Below, piece after piece: positions 1 through 6,296 of a stretch of 40,748 nt of DNA; within the stretch, counting starts at the first letter, position 1; every line of letters starts with the position of its first letter. Both the position numbers and the translations under genes were made by a program. This stretch comes from Gammaproteobacteria bacterium. GTDB taxonomy: Bacteria; Pseudomonadota; Gammaproteobacteria; JACCYU01. Location: the NCBI GenBank assembly GCA_013695765.1, contig JACCZW010000026.1:1-40748 (forward strand), written 5' to 3'. Under the pieces are notes generated by a model. The model searched no databases, was not told the DNA's origin, and saw nothing but the letters and a program-made list of their open reading frames with translations.

Positions 1-126
1 CCGGATAGCAGCGAACTGATCAACATGTTCGCGCTTGCCATGCGCAGCGGTCTGAAGGTGCGTGACCTTAAGAACTTTATCAGCGCTTATCCATCTGCGG
101 CTTCTGACATCGGATATTTAATTTAG
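1..126 (+). CDS. C-terminal end of a pyridine nucleotide-disulfide oxidoreductase (MerA/Lpd-like), partial
   Basis: The window opens inside this gene; 41 codons remain before a TAG stop. The visible tail reads SSELINMFALAMRSGLKV, then an FISAYPS segment. This matches the end of the dimerisation domain of flavin-dependent disulfide reductases (dihydrolipoamide dehydrogenase, mercuric reductase and relatives), where a GELI-x-hydrophobic-A helix precedes a short helix and a YPT/YPS motif. There is no C-terminal cysteine pair of the kind found at the end of true mercuric reductase, so a general FAD/NAD(P)H reductase is more likely than MerA. The metal-type MerR gene lies 120 bp downstream on the same strand and may be related in function. 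The catalytic CxxxxC motif and FAD-binding part lie outside the window. Confidence 0.7.
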   Translation, partial: PDSSELINMFALAMRSGLKVRDLKNFISAYPSAASDIGYLI

Positions 127-246
127 CGACTCCGCACTCTTGTGCCCCAGTCCTTACTCCAGAGTCATCGGCCTTTCTCAAAAACTTGCCTGTTTGAATC
201 TGGTCTACACTCCGCCCATGAAAGCCACTGACAAGATGGAGTACCT

Positions 247-654
247 GTGTTCACAATAGGCAAGCTGGCGAGCCAGGCAGAACTGAGCATTGACGCCATT
301 CGATATTACGAGAAGGAAAGACTGCTGCGACCGGCGCGCAAAACGGATGCAGGCTACCGGTTGTACGATCAGAACGCGCTGCGCCGAATCCGCTTCATCA
401 AGCAGGCGCAGCATTGCGGTTTCAGCTTGACCGAGATCCGCGAGTTACTGGCGCTCAAGAAGCGTGATACTGCCTGCTGCAACGATGTACGCACCATCGC
501 GATTTCTAAGCAAGCGCAGCTTGCCGACAAGATCAAGGCGATGAAAACCTTGTCGATAGCATTGAGCAAACTCATCGCGATCTGTAACGACGAGACGAAG
601 CCCATAGATGAATGCCCTATCCTTACGGCCCTAGAAGCGAGCTTGGGTAAATAG
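247..654 (+). CDS. MerR-family heavy-metal-responsive transcriptional regulator
   Basis: 135 residues from a GTG start. The N-terminus (FTIGKLA, then AIRYYEKERLL and GYRLY) is the winged helix-turn-helix typical of MerR proteins, which activate promoters with long spacers by untwisting DNA. A dimerisation helix and a metal-binding loop follow. Cysteines C78, C113 and C123 have the same spacing as C79, C114 and C124 of ZntR, and an extra C77 sits next to C78. That arrangement indicates a thiophilic or divalent metal sensor (Zn, Cd, Pb or Hg), but the exact metal cannot be read from sequence. The gene follows a disulfide-reductase gene on the same strand and converges on the copper operon. No clear MerR-type 19-20 bp spacer promoter was found next to it, so its target is unknown. 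Confidence 0.88.
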   Translation: MFTIGKLASQAELSIDAIRYYEKERLLRPARKTDAGYRLYDQNALRRIRFIKQAQHCGFSLTEIRELLALKKRDTACCNDVRTIAISKQAQLADKIKAMKTLSIALSKLIAICNDETKPIDECPILTALEASLGK

Positions 655-861
655 GAGAGTGTGTGGCTGAGATTCGAATCCTTTATTTTGTAGCATGTGG
701 TAATCGATTTGCGGCAGGACACGAATAATCCCGCGCGACCGTATGCTCTGAGCATCGCTCTCAGGAAGTCATACAAGCGTAGCCTGCTAAGGCGACAGAC
801 TACGGCGTTCGATATAAGCATCCCGACGAAAATCATCAACACAGCCGGTTGGCCGCAGCTG

Positions 862-1534
862 TTAATGCTGATGGCCATGATCATCCCTATGCCGATCCAT
901 CTGTTGGCCGTCTCCGACTTCCGCCGGATGATCGTGATTTCCGCCACTACGATGGGCGTTCGCGCCCTGTTCTTGATGACCACCACCGGTGTGATGATGA
1001 CCTCCGCCCACTTCCTTTGCCTTCGCTTTTAACGTCCGATACTCAGCCGGCGTCATGTCCGGCATGCGCTCCACAAAGGCGACGATCGGCCAGAGCTCGT
1101 TGTCATCGTGGGTCGGATTCCACGCCGGCATGCCAGTCATCTTCACGCCATGCTTGACTACCCAGAAAAGCTCCCGCGCGGACATGTGCTCTGCTGATTC
1201 GGCAATATCCGGAGGCTCTGGATTGAGGCCCTTGGCGACCACGGAGGGCTCTTCGCCCGGAGGCGCGTGGCAACCGGCGCACATTTCCTGATAGTTGTTG
1301 ATGCCAGCGTAAAGCTGATCCCGGCTTTTCAGATCCGGAGCCTCGATGTCTCGGGCATGCCGTGCGACCGAGTGCTCCATCGTGGTATTAAAAACCCACT
1401 TGGCCAGTGCGTTATGCGGCTCGGTCGCGGCGACGTTGTAAACGGCGGAGTACATGACGCCCATGCCCGCCAGCGCACCAGCGCACCAGCGCACCAGCGA
1501 TTAGAATGACGGCAATTGTTATCAGAAATTTCAT
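862..1534 (-). pseudogene. Class I cytochrome c with His-rich tail, frameshifted in the signal sequence
   Basis: The main reading frame (862-1494) encodes a mono-haem cytochrome c with CAGCH haem attachment at about residues 72-76 of that frame, a Met-containing region (GMPAW) that can supply the axial ligand, and a C-terminal tail very rich in His. Without its N-terminus it lacks a signal peptide. An ATG at 1534, behind GGGGTAAG and just after the multicopper oxidase stop, starts MKFLITIAVILIAGAL, an ideal signal/anchor, but in another frame. The switch lies exactly in a run of three GCTGGTGC octamers. With one or four copies the two parts join into a continuous signal peptide plus cytochrome. 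A short product starting at the GTG inside the repeat would be cytoplasmic and unable to receive haem. Last gene of the copper operon; probably an electron partner of the oxidase. Confidence 0.8.
1475..1498 (-). repeat. Three tandem octamers (GCTGGTGC) inside the cytochrome c gene
   Basis: Three perfect head-to-tail copies of an 8-bp unit (gcaccagc on the plus strand), followed by a partial copy at 1471-1474. Because 8 is not a multiple of 3, gain or loss of a unit moves the reading frame. The present three copies put the signal sequence out of frame with the cytochrome; one or four copies restore it. The position is that of a slipped-strand phase-variation switch, although three copies is a small number for one. 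Confidence 0.85.
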
Positions 1535-1539
1535 ATCGC

Positions 1540-2979
1540 TTACCCCGTATGCGTGCTGTGCCCGCCCTGCGGCGGCTGAAAACCTTCCACGCCCGGATCG
1601 ATCCCGTCACGCGCAAGTGCCTCGGCGCTCGCAAGACTCGCGACCGTACCTTCCGGATACTCATACCAGCCGGGATCGTCGTAGCTCGTCAGGTTCTCGC
1701 GCACCTTGAGCACGGTGAACAGCCCACCCATGGTGATGTAGTCGAACGGCCCCGGCCCGCCGACCATCGGGATGCTATTGGGCGGCACCGGCATGGCCAT
1801 ATGATCCATTCCCGCCATCTGGCCCATGCCTTCCTTGGTCGGGGTCTGGCTCATTTGACCCATTTCTCCCATGCCGTCCGCACCCATGGTCATGTAACCT
1901 GGAATAAGCGAACCGACCGCCCGATCGAGGTCTCCGGGATTCACGCCGATCATGTTCGGAAAATCATGCCCCATTTGATTCATCACATGATGCGTCATAT
2001 GGCAGTGCATCGCCCAGTCGCCGGGCTCATTGGCGATAAACTCGAATGCGCGCGATTGACCAACGGCCGTCAACACCGATGTTTCCAGTTGTTGCGCGGA
2101 GTCAGGTATTTGGCCGCCATCGGTCTCGACAACCGGAAACTGATAACCATGCAAGTGAATCGGGTGATGGCTCATCGCGCCGAGATTGATTAGCCGGATG
2201 CGCACGTGCTCGCCGAGCTTCGCGACCATAGGTTCGGTACCGGGGAACGATTTGGCGTTGAACGTGAAGATATTGAAATCCGTCATCTCGTTGGGGTTTG
2301 GCCTTGAAGAGCCGACATCGATCCGCCACTCGTGCAGCATGAACACGAAGTCGCGATCAGGCTGGCGTCGCGCCGGATTGCGCGGATGAATGACAAACGG
2401 TCCCACGGTGCCCAGCCCCATTTGCGTCATCTCGTCATGATGCGAGTGATACATGTGCGTGCCGTGCTGGACGAGCGTGAACTCGTACATAAAGGTTTCA
2501 CCCGGTTGAATCACTTTCTGATTCAACCCGCCGACGCCGTCCATGCCATTCGGCAGCAGGATGCCGTGCCAATGCACTGTCGTGCCGGCCGGTAGCTTAT
2601 TGGTTACGTAGATGCGCACACGGTCGCCCTCGACCGCCTCGATGGTGGGGCCGTGCACGCGGCCGTTGTAGCCCCAGCACTTGGCTTTAAGCCCGGGCGC
2701 GAACTCGTGATCGACGGGCTCCGCGACCATGTGAAATACCTTGACGCCATCGACGATTTTCCACGGCAACGAGACGTTGTTTGGCGTGACCACGGGCGTG
2801 TAATCCTTGCCGGGTTGACCGGGCGGCAGGCCCGCGTAGTCGGCCGCGCTGAGATGGTACGGCTTCTTTTGGCGCTTTACGTTCGCCGGCTGGCTTGGCG
2901 CCGCCTCCGCGTTGGCAAGTACGGCCGCGCCACCTGCAAGTGTGGCGCCTGTAGTCAAGAATTTACGACGTGTGAACAT
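1540..2979 (-). CDS. Periplasmic multicopper oxidase, CopA/CueO-like, Tat-exported
   Basis: 479 residues. The N-terminus FTRRKFL followed by an alanine-rich segment is a twin-arginine signal, so the enzyme is exported folded and copper-loaded. All four copper-binding motifs are present: HWHG (136-139), HMYHSHHDE (about 175-183), HPIHLHG (272-278) and HCHMTHH (325-331) with the type 1 Cys at 326. These bind the type 1 copper and the trinuclear cluster that reduces oxygen to water while oxidising substrate, probably Cu(I). A Met-rich stretch at about 360-400 (GMGEMGQM, GMDHMAM) resembles the copper-binding inserts of CopA and CueO. About 65 residues follow the last copper motif region, ending in a His-containing tail. 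The gene lies 23 bp downstream of the outer-membrane factor and 5 bp upstream of the cytochrome start. Role in copper tolerance is inferred from family and context. Confidence 0.93.
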   Translation of the reverse strand: MFTRRKFLTTGATLAGGAAVLANAEAAPSQPANVKRQKKPYHLSAADYAGLPPGQPGKDYTPVVTPNNVSLPWKIVDGVKVFHMVAEPVDHEFAPGLKAKCWGYNGRVHGPTIEAVEGDRVRIYVTNKLPAGTTVHWHGILLPNGMDGVGGLNQKVIQPGETFMYEFTLVQHGTHMYHSHHDEMTQMGLGTVGPFVIHPRNPARRQPDRDFVFMLHEWRIDVGSSRPNPNEMTDFNIFTFNAKSFPGTEPMVAKLGEHVRIRLINLGAMSHHPIHLHGYQFPVVETDGGQIPDSAQQLETSVLTAVGQSRAFEFIANEPGDWAMHCHMTHHVMNQMGHDFPNMIGVNPGDLDRAVGSLIPGYMTMGADGMGEMGQMSQTPTKEGMGQMAGMDHMAMPVPPNSIPMVGGPGPFDYITMGGLFTVLKVRENLTSYDDPGWYEYPEGTVASLASAEALARDGIDPGVEGFQPPQGGHSTHTG

Positions 2980-3002
2980 GATGATGACCTCGAGTTTGAT
3001 TG

Positions 3003-4436
3003 CTACTGTGCGGTTACGGAAATGGCTGGAATAGCGCTCGCCGGAATTTCCGCCATGGACGTCACCTCAACGTCGGCCAGACTTCCGTTCAGGATTTGCT
3101 CCAGCGCGGTGCGCGCCGTCCAGTACTCGAGCAGCGTTTCTATGTAGCGCAGGCCCGCGCTTATCTGTTGCTGCTTGGCGAGCAGCAGCGCGAACACACC
3201 GACCTGCATGGCGTTGTATTGCAGTTGCGTGCCGTTGACCGCCCGCGTGTACAGCGGCAGCAGCACGTCTTGCACGTGCCGTGCGCGCTTGCGCGCGCCC
3301 GTCACCGTGGCGCGCGCGGCTCGCATCGCCGCCCGGATCTCGACCGCCTGCGCCCAATACGTCCGCTGAGTGCGGCGCAGATCGGATTGCGCGGCGGCCA
3401 GTCGCGCGCGTCCCTGATCGAAGATGGGCAGCGGAAACGCGAACGAAGGGCCGACTTCCCACTCGCTTTCCTCGCGCTCCGCATCGACGCCCGGCTCAAG
3501 GAACGGGATCAGGGCGGTTGAGTCCGCAAGGCCGAATACCGCGGCGGCGGCTTCGATGTCTTTGCGCGTCGCGCTTAAGCTGAGATTCGCCTCGATCGCA
3601 CGCCGCTCAAGACCGGCGCCTGGTCCCGCTGACGCTGCCTGCGTCGCAGGGATTTCCGGCAGCCGCGCGGCGATGGTCCACTGCGTGTCTTCGCCCCACA
3701 ACCCCATCAACGTGTTCAATCGCTCGCGGTTCTGGATTAGCCGCGTCTCGGCGGTGGACAGAGCCAGCCGCGCCTCCTGATAAAGGGCCTGTTCGCGCAC
3801 GAGATCCAGCACGGTGATGTTGCCGGCGTCACGCAGCCGCCGCGCTGCCTCGGCGGAAGCCGCGGTCGCTTTACCCACCTGCCGTAAGAACGCGATGCGT
3901 TGCTGATCGGCTTGCACCTGATAGAACGCCGCCTGCACGTGAGCCGCAAGCTCGATCACGCTTTCGGTGACCCGCAGCTTGGTAGCCTCGAACTGGGCCG
4001 TGGCGACCTCTCTACGCAGCGGTAGATACAGGATGCTCAAAAAATCCTGGACGATGCCGAAGCTCAGGTCCAGCGAGCCGCCGTCCAGCGGAAACCCGAT
4101 GCCGGTGGTGAATATCGGATTGTTGAGCAGCCCCGCCTGCGCCAGATTCGCCTGCGCCAGATTAAGGTTTTCATAAGTCGCCTGTAAATCCCGGTTGTTG
4201 AGCAGGGCGATCTGCACGGCCTCGCCGGCGTTCAACGGTCGAGACAGCATCTTTTCGACGGACGCATTTACAGCCTTGTCGCTATCGGTGGCCTGATCCC
4301 AGCGCACGCTCAGACCGGTGCGCTCAGCAACCGAGGTTTGTACGTCATCGAAGCCCGCATCCCGCGGCACGGAGGCGCAACCGGTCGCCAGACTCGCGAT
4401 CAGCACGAGACTCAAGGCGCGCGGCTCAATGCACAT
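3003..4436 (-). CDS. TolC/CusC-like outer-membrane efflux lipoprotein
   Basis: 477 residues with a lipoprotein signal ending in LATGC (Cys20), then the long, alanine- and glutamine-rich helical repeats of outer-membrane efflux factors (NNRDLQATYENLNLAQANL, and a second half starting near EANLSLSATRKDIEAA). Proteins of this family form trimeric channels through the outer membrane and normally work with an inner-membrane RND pump and a periplasmic adaptor. No CusA- or CusB-like gene is in this operon, so the channel either pairs with a pump encoded elsewhere or serves the oxidase system differently. Its start overlaps the end of the Met/His lipoprotein gene by 11 bp, indicating translational coupling. 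Final residues TAQ lie 23 bp before the oxidase start. Confidence 0.9.
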   Translation of the reverse strand: MCIEPRALSLVLIASLATGCASVPRDAGFDDVQTSVAERTGLSVRWDQATDSDKAVNASVEKMLSRPLNAGEAVQIALLNNRDLQATYENLNLAQANLAQAGLLNNPIFTTGIGFPLDGGSLDLSFGIVQDFLSILYLPLRREVATAQFEATKLRVTESVIELAAHVQAAFYQVQADQQRIAFLRQVGKATAASAEAARRLRDAGNITVLDLVREQALYQEARLALSTAETRLIQNRERLNTLMGLWGEDTQWTIAARLPEIPATQAASAGPGAGLERRAIEANLSLSATRKDIEAAAAVFGLADSTALIPFLEPGVDAEREESEWEVGPSFAFPLPIFDQGRARLAAAQSDLRRTQRTYWAQAVEIRAAMRAARATVTGARKRARHVQDVLLPLYTRAVNGTQLQYNAMQVGVFALLLAKQQQISAGLRYIETLLEYWTARTALEQILNGSLADVEVTSMAEIPASAIPAISVTAQ

Positions 4437-4743
4437 GATGCATGCCCTCGGTGTCTCCCATATTCCTTTTCTTTTCCATCTTCTTCATGCCTTTCATCGC
4501 GGGCGCGTTGTGCATCGAACCGTGATCCATGCCTTTCATGGCGCCATAATCCATCCCCCGCATACCGCCCATTGTCCCCACTCGTTTTCCCGACGCGGGA
4601 ATCGCCGTAGGCGACGGCAGCGGCGCGGCCGCCGCCCGCGGACTGGCTGGATGATCAGGCCCCGGCGGCGGGACGCTTACATTGCCGACACAGCCGGCTA
4701 CCGCGAGCAACCCCACGGCCAGCAGAAATGATTTGACGTACAT
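4426..4743 (-). CDS. Met/His-rich putative copper-binding lipoprotein
   Basis: 105 residues. A lipobox AVAGC puts the acylated Cys at residue 18. A proline/alanine-rich linker follows, then a C-terminal half full of Met, His and Gly (TMGGMRGMDYGAMKGMDHGS and MHNAPAMKGMKKMEKK) ending in MHHVH. Clusters of Met and His of this kind bind Cu(I)/Cu(II) in periplasmic copper chaperones and storage proteins. The proposed role is to trap or deliver copper at the membrane near the efflux channel and oxidase. It lies between csoR and the channel gene and overlaps the channel gene by 11 bp. No named family is recognised, so function rests on composition and context. Confidence 0.8.
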   Translation of the reverse strand: MYVKSFLLAVGLLAVAGCVGNVSVPPPGPDHPASPRAAAAPLPSPTAIPASGKRVGTMGGMRGMDYGAMKGMDHGSMHNAPAMKGMKKMEKKRNMGDTEGMHHVH

Positions 4744-4849
4744 CGCGGCAGTTCTCCATCAATCGGGGTTATTTCAGGCGAAGGCACAGACCGCAACTGG
4801 CTGTCGTGCGTACTTGGAAGGTTGACATCTCGCCTCTGAGGATCACCGC

Positions 4850-5140
4850 TCAGCCGCGTCTCAACAGTCGCCCGACGGCGCCCATCAACTCAGCGGCGCG
4901 CTGATCCCTGTCCACCGTTTTGGCCTTCATCACGCAATGATGTGCGTGGTCGTCCAGCAAGCCGAGCGCTACCTTGTCCAGCGCCGCCTGCGCCGCGCTG
5001 ATCTGCGTGATGACGTCGATGCAGTAACGATCCGCCTCGATCATGCCAATCACGCCGCGCACCTGTCCTTCGACGCGCTTGAGACGATCGAGCAACTGTT
5101 TCTTATTGTCTTTGTAGCCCTGCATAACAGTGCTGGTCAT
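4850..5140 (-). CDS. csoR: CsoR-type copper-sensing repressor
   Basis: 96 residues, all helical, of the CsoR/RcnR (DUF156) family. The family signature LLDRLKRVEGQVRGVIGMIE is present. The metal ligands C40, H65 and C69 have the spacing (25 and 4) of the Cys-His-Cys set that binds Cu(I) in CsoR. RcnR-type nickel sensors have His where C69 stands. DNA-bound apo-repressor releases its operator when Cu(I) binds. Second gene of the operon, 12 bp after the DUF4396 gene, and almost certainly its autoregulator, since a CsoR-type operator lies in the operon promoter at 5674-5690. A 106-bp gap follows before the lipoprotein gene. Confidence 0.93.
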   Translation of the reverse strand: MTSTVMQGYKDNKKQLLDRLKRVEGQVRGVIGMIEADRYCIDVITQISAAQAALDKVALGLLDDHAHHCVMKAKTVDRDQRAAELMGAVGRLLRRG

Positions 5141-5152
5141 TGCCAGGATCCT

Positions 5153-5638
5153 CTAATGATGCCCGTGGTGCGCATGGACGACGGCATGCCCCCGGCCGCG
5201 CGCAATCAGATAGCGGTTAATCGGGAACGCGGCGACGTAAGCGACTGCCAGCGCAAAGACCAGGCTACCCCAGAACAGCGGGCTTGCGAGGCCCGCCGTC
5301 ATGGCGCCAGGGATAACCAGCATGACGAGGTTATCGACGATTTCCATAATGGCGATGGACGCGGTATCGGCGGCCAACGCAGTTTTGACAACCACGCCAA
5401 AAGCCATGCCGGCGCGCAGCAGCGGAATGCTGGTGAGCAGATAGCCGAAGAAGAATGCCAGCGCAACGGCCAGCGCGATCGTGGCCGCGGCGCTCCAGCC
5501 GAGCGCGGTGCCGATCACCATGCCGAGCACTTCGCCTATGGCACAGCCGGTAAGACAGTGCGCGGTGGCTATCGCCGTGACGCGGTTGAGCGACGAGTCG
5601 TAGCCAGTCGCCGCAGGGGATGGTGTATGCGTTTGCAT
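5153..5638 (-). CDS. DUF4396 membrane protein with His-rich tail
   Basis: 161 residues. It contains the family signature HCLTGCAIGEVLGM followed by about four hydrophobic spans (ATIALAVALAFFFGYLL, GMAFGVVVKTALAADTASIA and others). It ends in a short His-rich cytoplasmic or periplasmic tail (HAVVHAHHGHH). DUF4396 proteins are commonly found next to copper oxidases and copper regulators, but their reaction is unknown. The Cys pair and His tail suggest metal contact. It is the first gene of the operon, starting 31 bp from the promoter -10 region behind a GGAG ribosome-binding site that sits in a small leader hairpin. A role in copper handling is inferred only from context. Confidence 0.85.
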   Translation of the reverse strand: MQTHTPSPAATGYDSSLNRVTAIATAHCLTGCAIGEVLGMVIGTALGWSAAATIALAVALAFFFGYLLTSIPLLRAGMAFGVVVKTALAADTASIAIMEIVDNLVMLVIPGAMTAGLASPLFWGSLVFALAVAYVAAFPINRYLIARGRGHAVVHAHHGHH

Positions 5639-5646
5639 ATCGATTT

Positions 5647-5667
5647 AGCTCCGTAAACTTTGGAGCT
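5647..5667 (-). promoter_or_regulatory. Leader hairpin holding the ribosome-binding site of the copper operon
   Basis: Perfect 6-bp arms AGCTCC and GGAGCT enclose a 9-base loop. On the transcribed (minus) strand the 3' arm contains the GGAG that serves the ATG at 5638. Folding would hide the ribosome-binding site of the first gene. Whether it matters in the cell is unknown; the stem is short. Confidence 0.5.
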
Positions 5668-5668
5668 T

Positions 5669-5697
5669 AAACTATACCCTGGTAGGGTATTTGTCAA
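5669..5697 (-). promoter_or_regulatory. Promoter of the copper operon
   Basis: On the minus strand there is a perfect -35 TTGACA (5697-5692). A -10 follows: either TATAGT with a 15-bp spacer (5676-5671) or TAGTTT with 17 bp (5674-5669). The CsoR operator fills the spacer. The transcript would run through DUF4396, csoR, lipoprotein, channel, oxidase and cytochrome genes, whose gaps are all short or overlapping except the 106 bp after csoR. Confidence 0.8.
5674..5690. promoter_or_regulatory. CsoR operator
   Basis: ATACCC-N5-GGGTAT, a perfect 6-bp inverted repeat with a G/C-rich core, matches the known CsoR site pattern (TACCC and GGGTA half-sites around a short spacer). It lies between the -35 and -10 of the operon promoter, where bound repressor would block RNA polymerase. 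It is the only such site seen in the window, and the csoR gene is in the operon it controls. Confidence 0.88.
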
Positions 5698-5759
5698 CGG
5701 GGTTTTGAATGCCGCTACGCTGGCCGGTGATCTGTCCAGCGCGTTTCGAAAGACCGCTT

Positions 5760-6296
5760 TTATTCGGAACTACGGGGAGACTTGGAGTAGATAATTTTGT
5801 CGTCGCCCACCGCGTAAAAATCGTTCAGGCGGGCGGCTTGACGAAAACCGTTGCGACGATAAAAGGAACGGGTGGGCTGGTATTACGCGCTGGACGAGGT
5901 CTCGGCATAGACCTGCCGTCCGCCATCGTCGTGTATGAGTTCCTCTGTGCGCAGCAGCAGACGGTTGCCAATCCCCTGCCTCTGATACACGGGAGCGATC
6001 ACGATACAGTACAGGTCGAAACTGGCCTCGGTGCACGGTACTGAGCCGAAGCAGGTATAGCCGCACATCGCGCCGTTCTGCTCGGCCAACAGAAACGAGT
6101 AACCACTGGTTGCGCCCTTGTTAAATGCCGCCTCGACGAGTTCCACCGCAACGTCAACTTCGCTGGCCAAGAAGAAACCGGTTGCGGCCGTTACGCTTCG
6201 AACGTCGGCGATATCCTGCTGGCGCAGGTCGGTTCGAAATGTCAGCGCCCTGGGAGCGCGCGCGGCCAACGCATTCGCGGATTCAGGCTTTCGCAT
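5760..6296 (-). pseudogene. GNAT N-acetyltransferase interrupted by one in-frame TAA
   Basis: The first 137 codons (6296-5886) give a GNAT domain with the acetyl-CoA loop QRQGIGNRLL and beta strands FDLYCIVIAP and QVYAETSSSA. A TAA follows at 5885-5883. Reading on in the same frame gives YQPTRSFYRRNGF and then DFYAVGDDKIIYSK, the conserved final helix and strand of this GNAT subgroup, to a natural stop at 5760. The ancestral protein was therefore about 178 residues. The stop removes the region that completes the acetyl-CoA pocket. Only one base change (for example CAA to TAA) is needed. The gene overlaps the upstream GNAT-deacetylase gene by 14 bp and is last in the aminomutase operon. It could be a recent nonsense mutation, a sequencing error or, less likely, readthrough. 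Confidence 0.83.

Noticed and set aside
180-246. MerR-type promoter in front of the regulator gene
   Set aside because: TTGCCT and TACACT are only 14 bp apart and no dyad centred in a 19-20 bp spacer was found.
697-1032. Plus-strand open frame with Met-rich hydrophobic run
   Set aside because: It is the complement of the His/Asp-rich tail of the cytochrome gene, has no ribosome-binding site and extends past the gene end only by chance.
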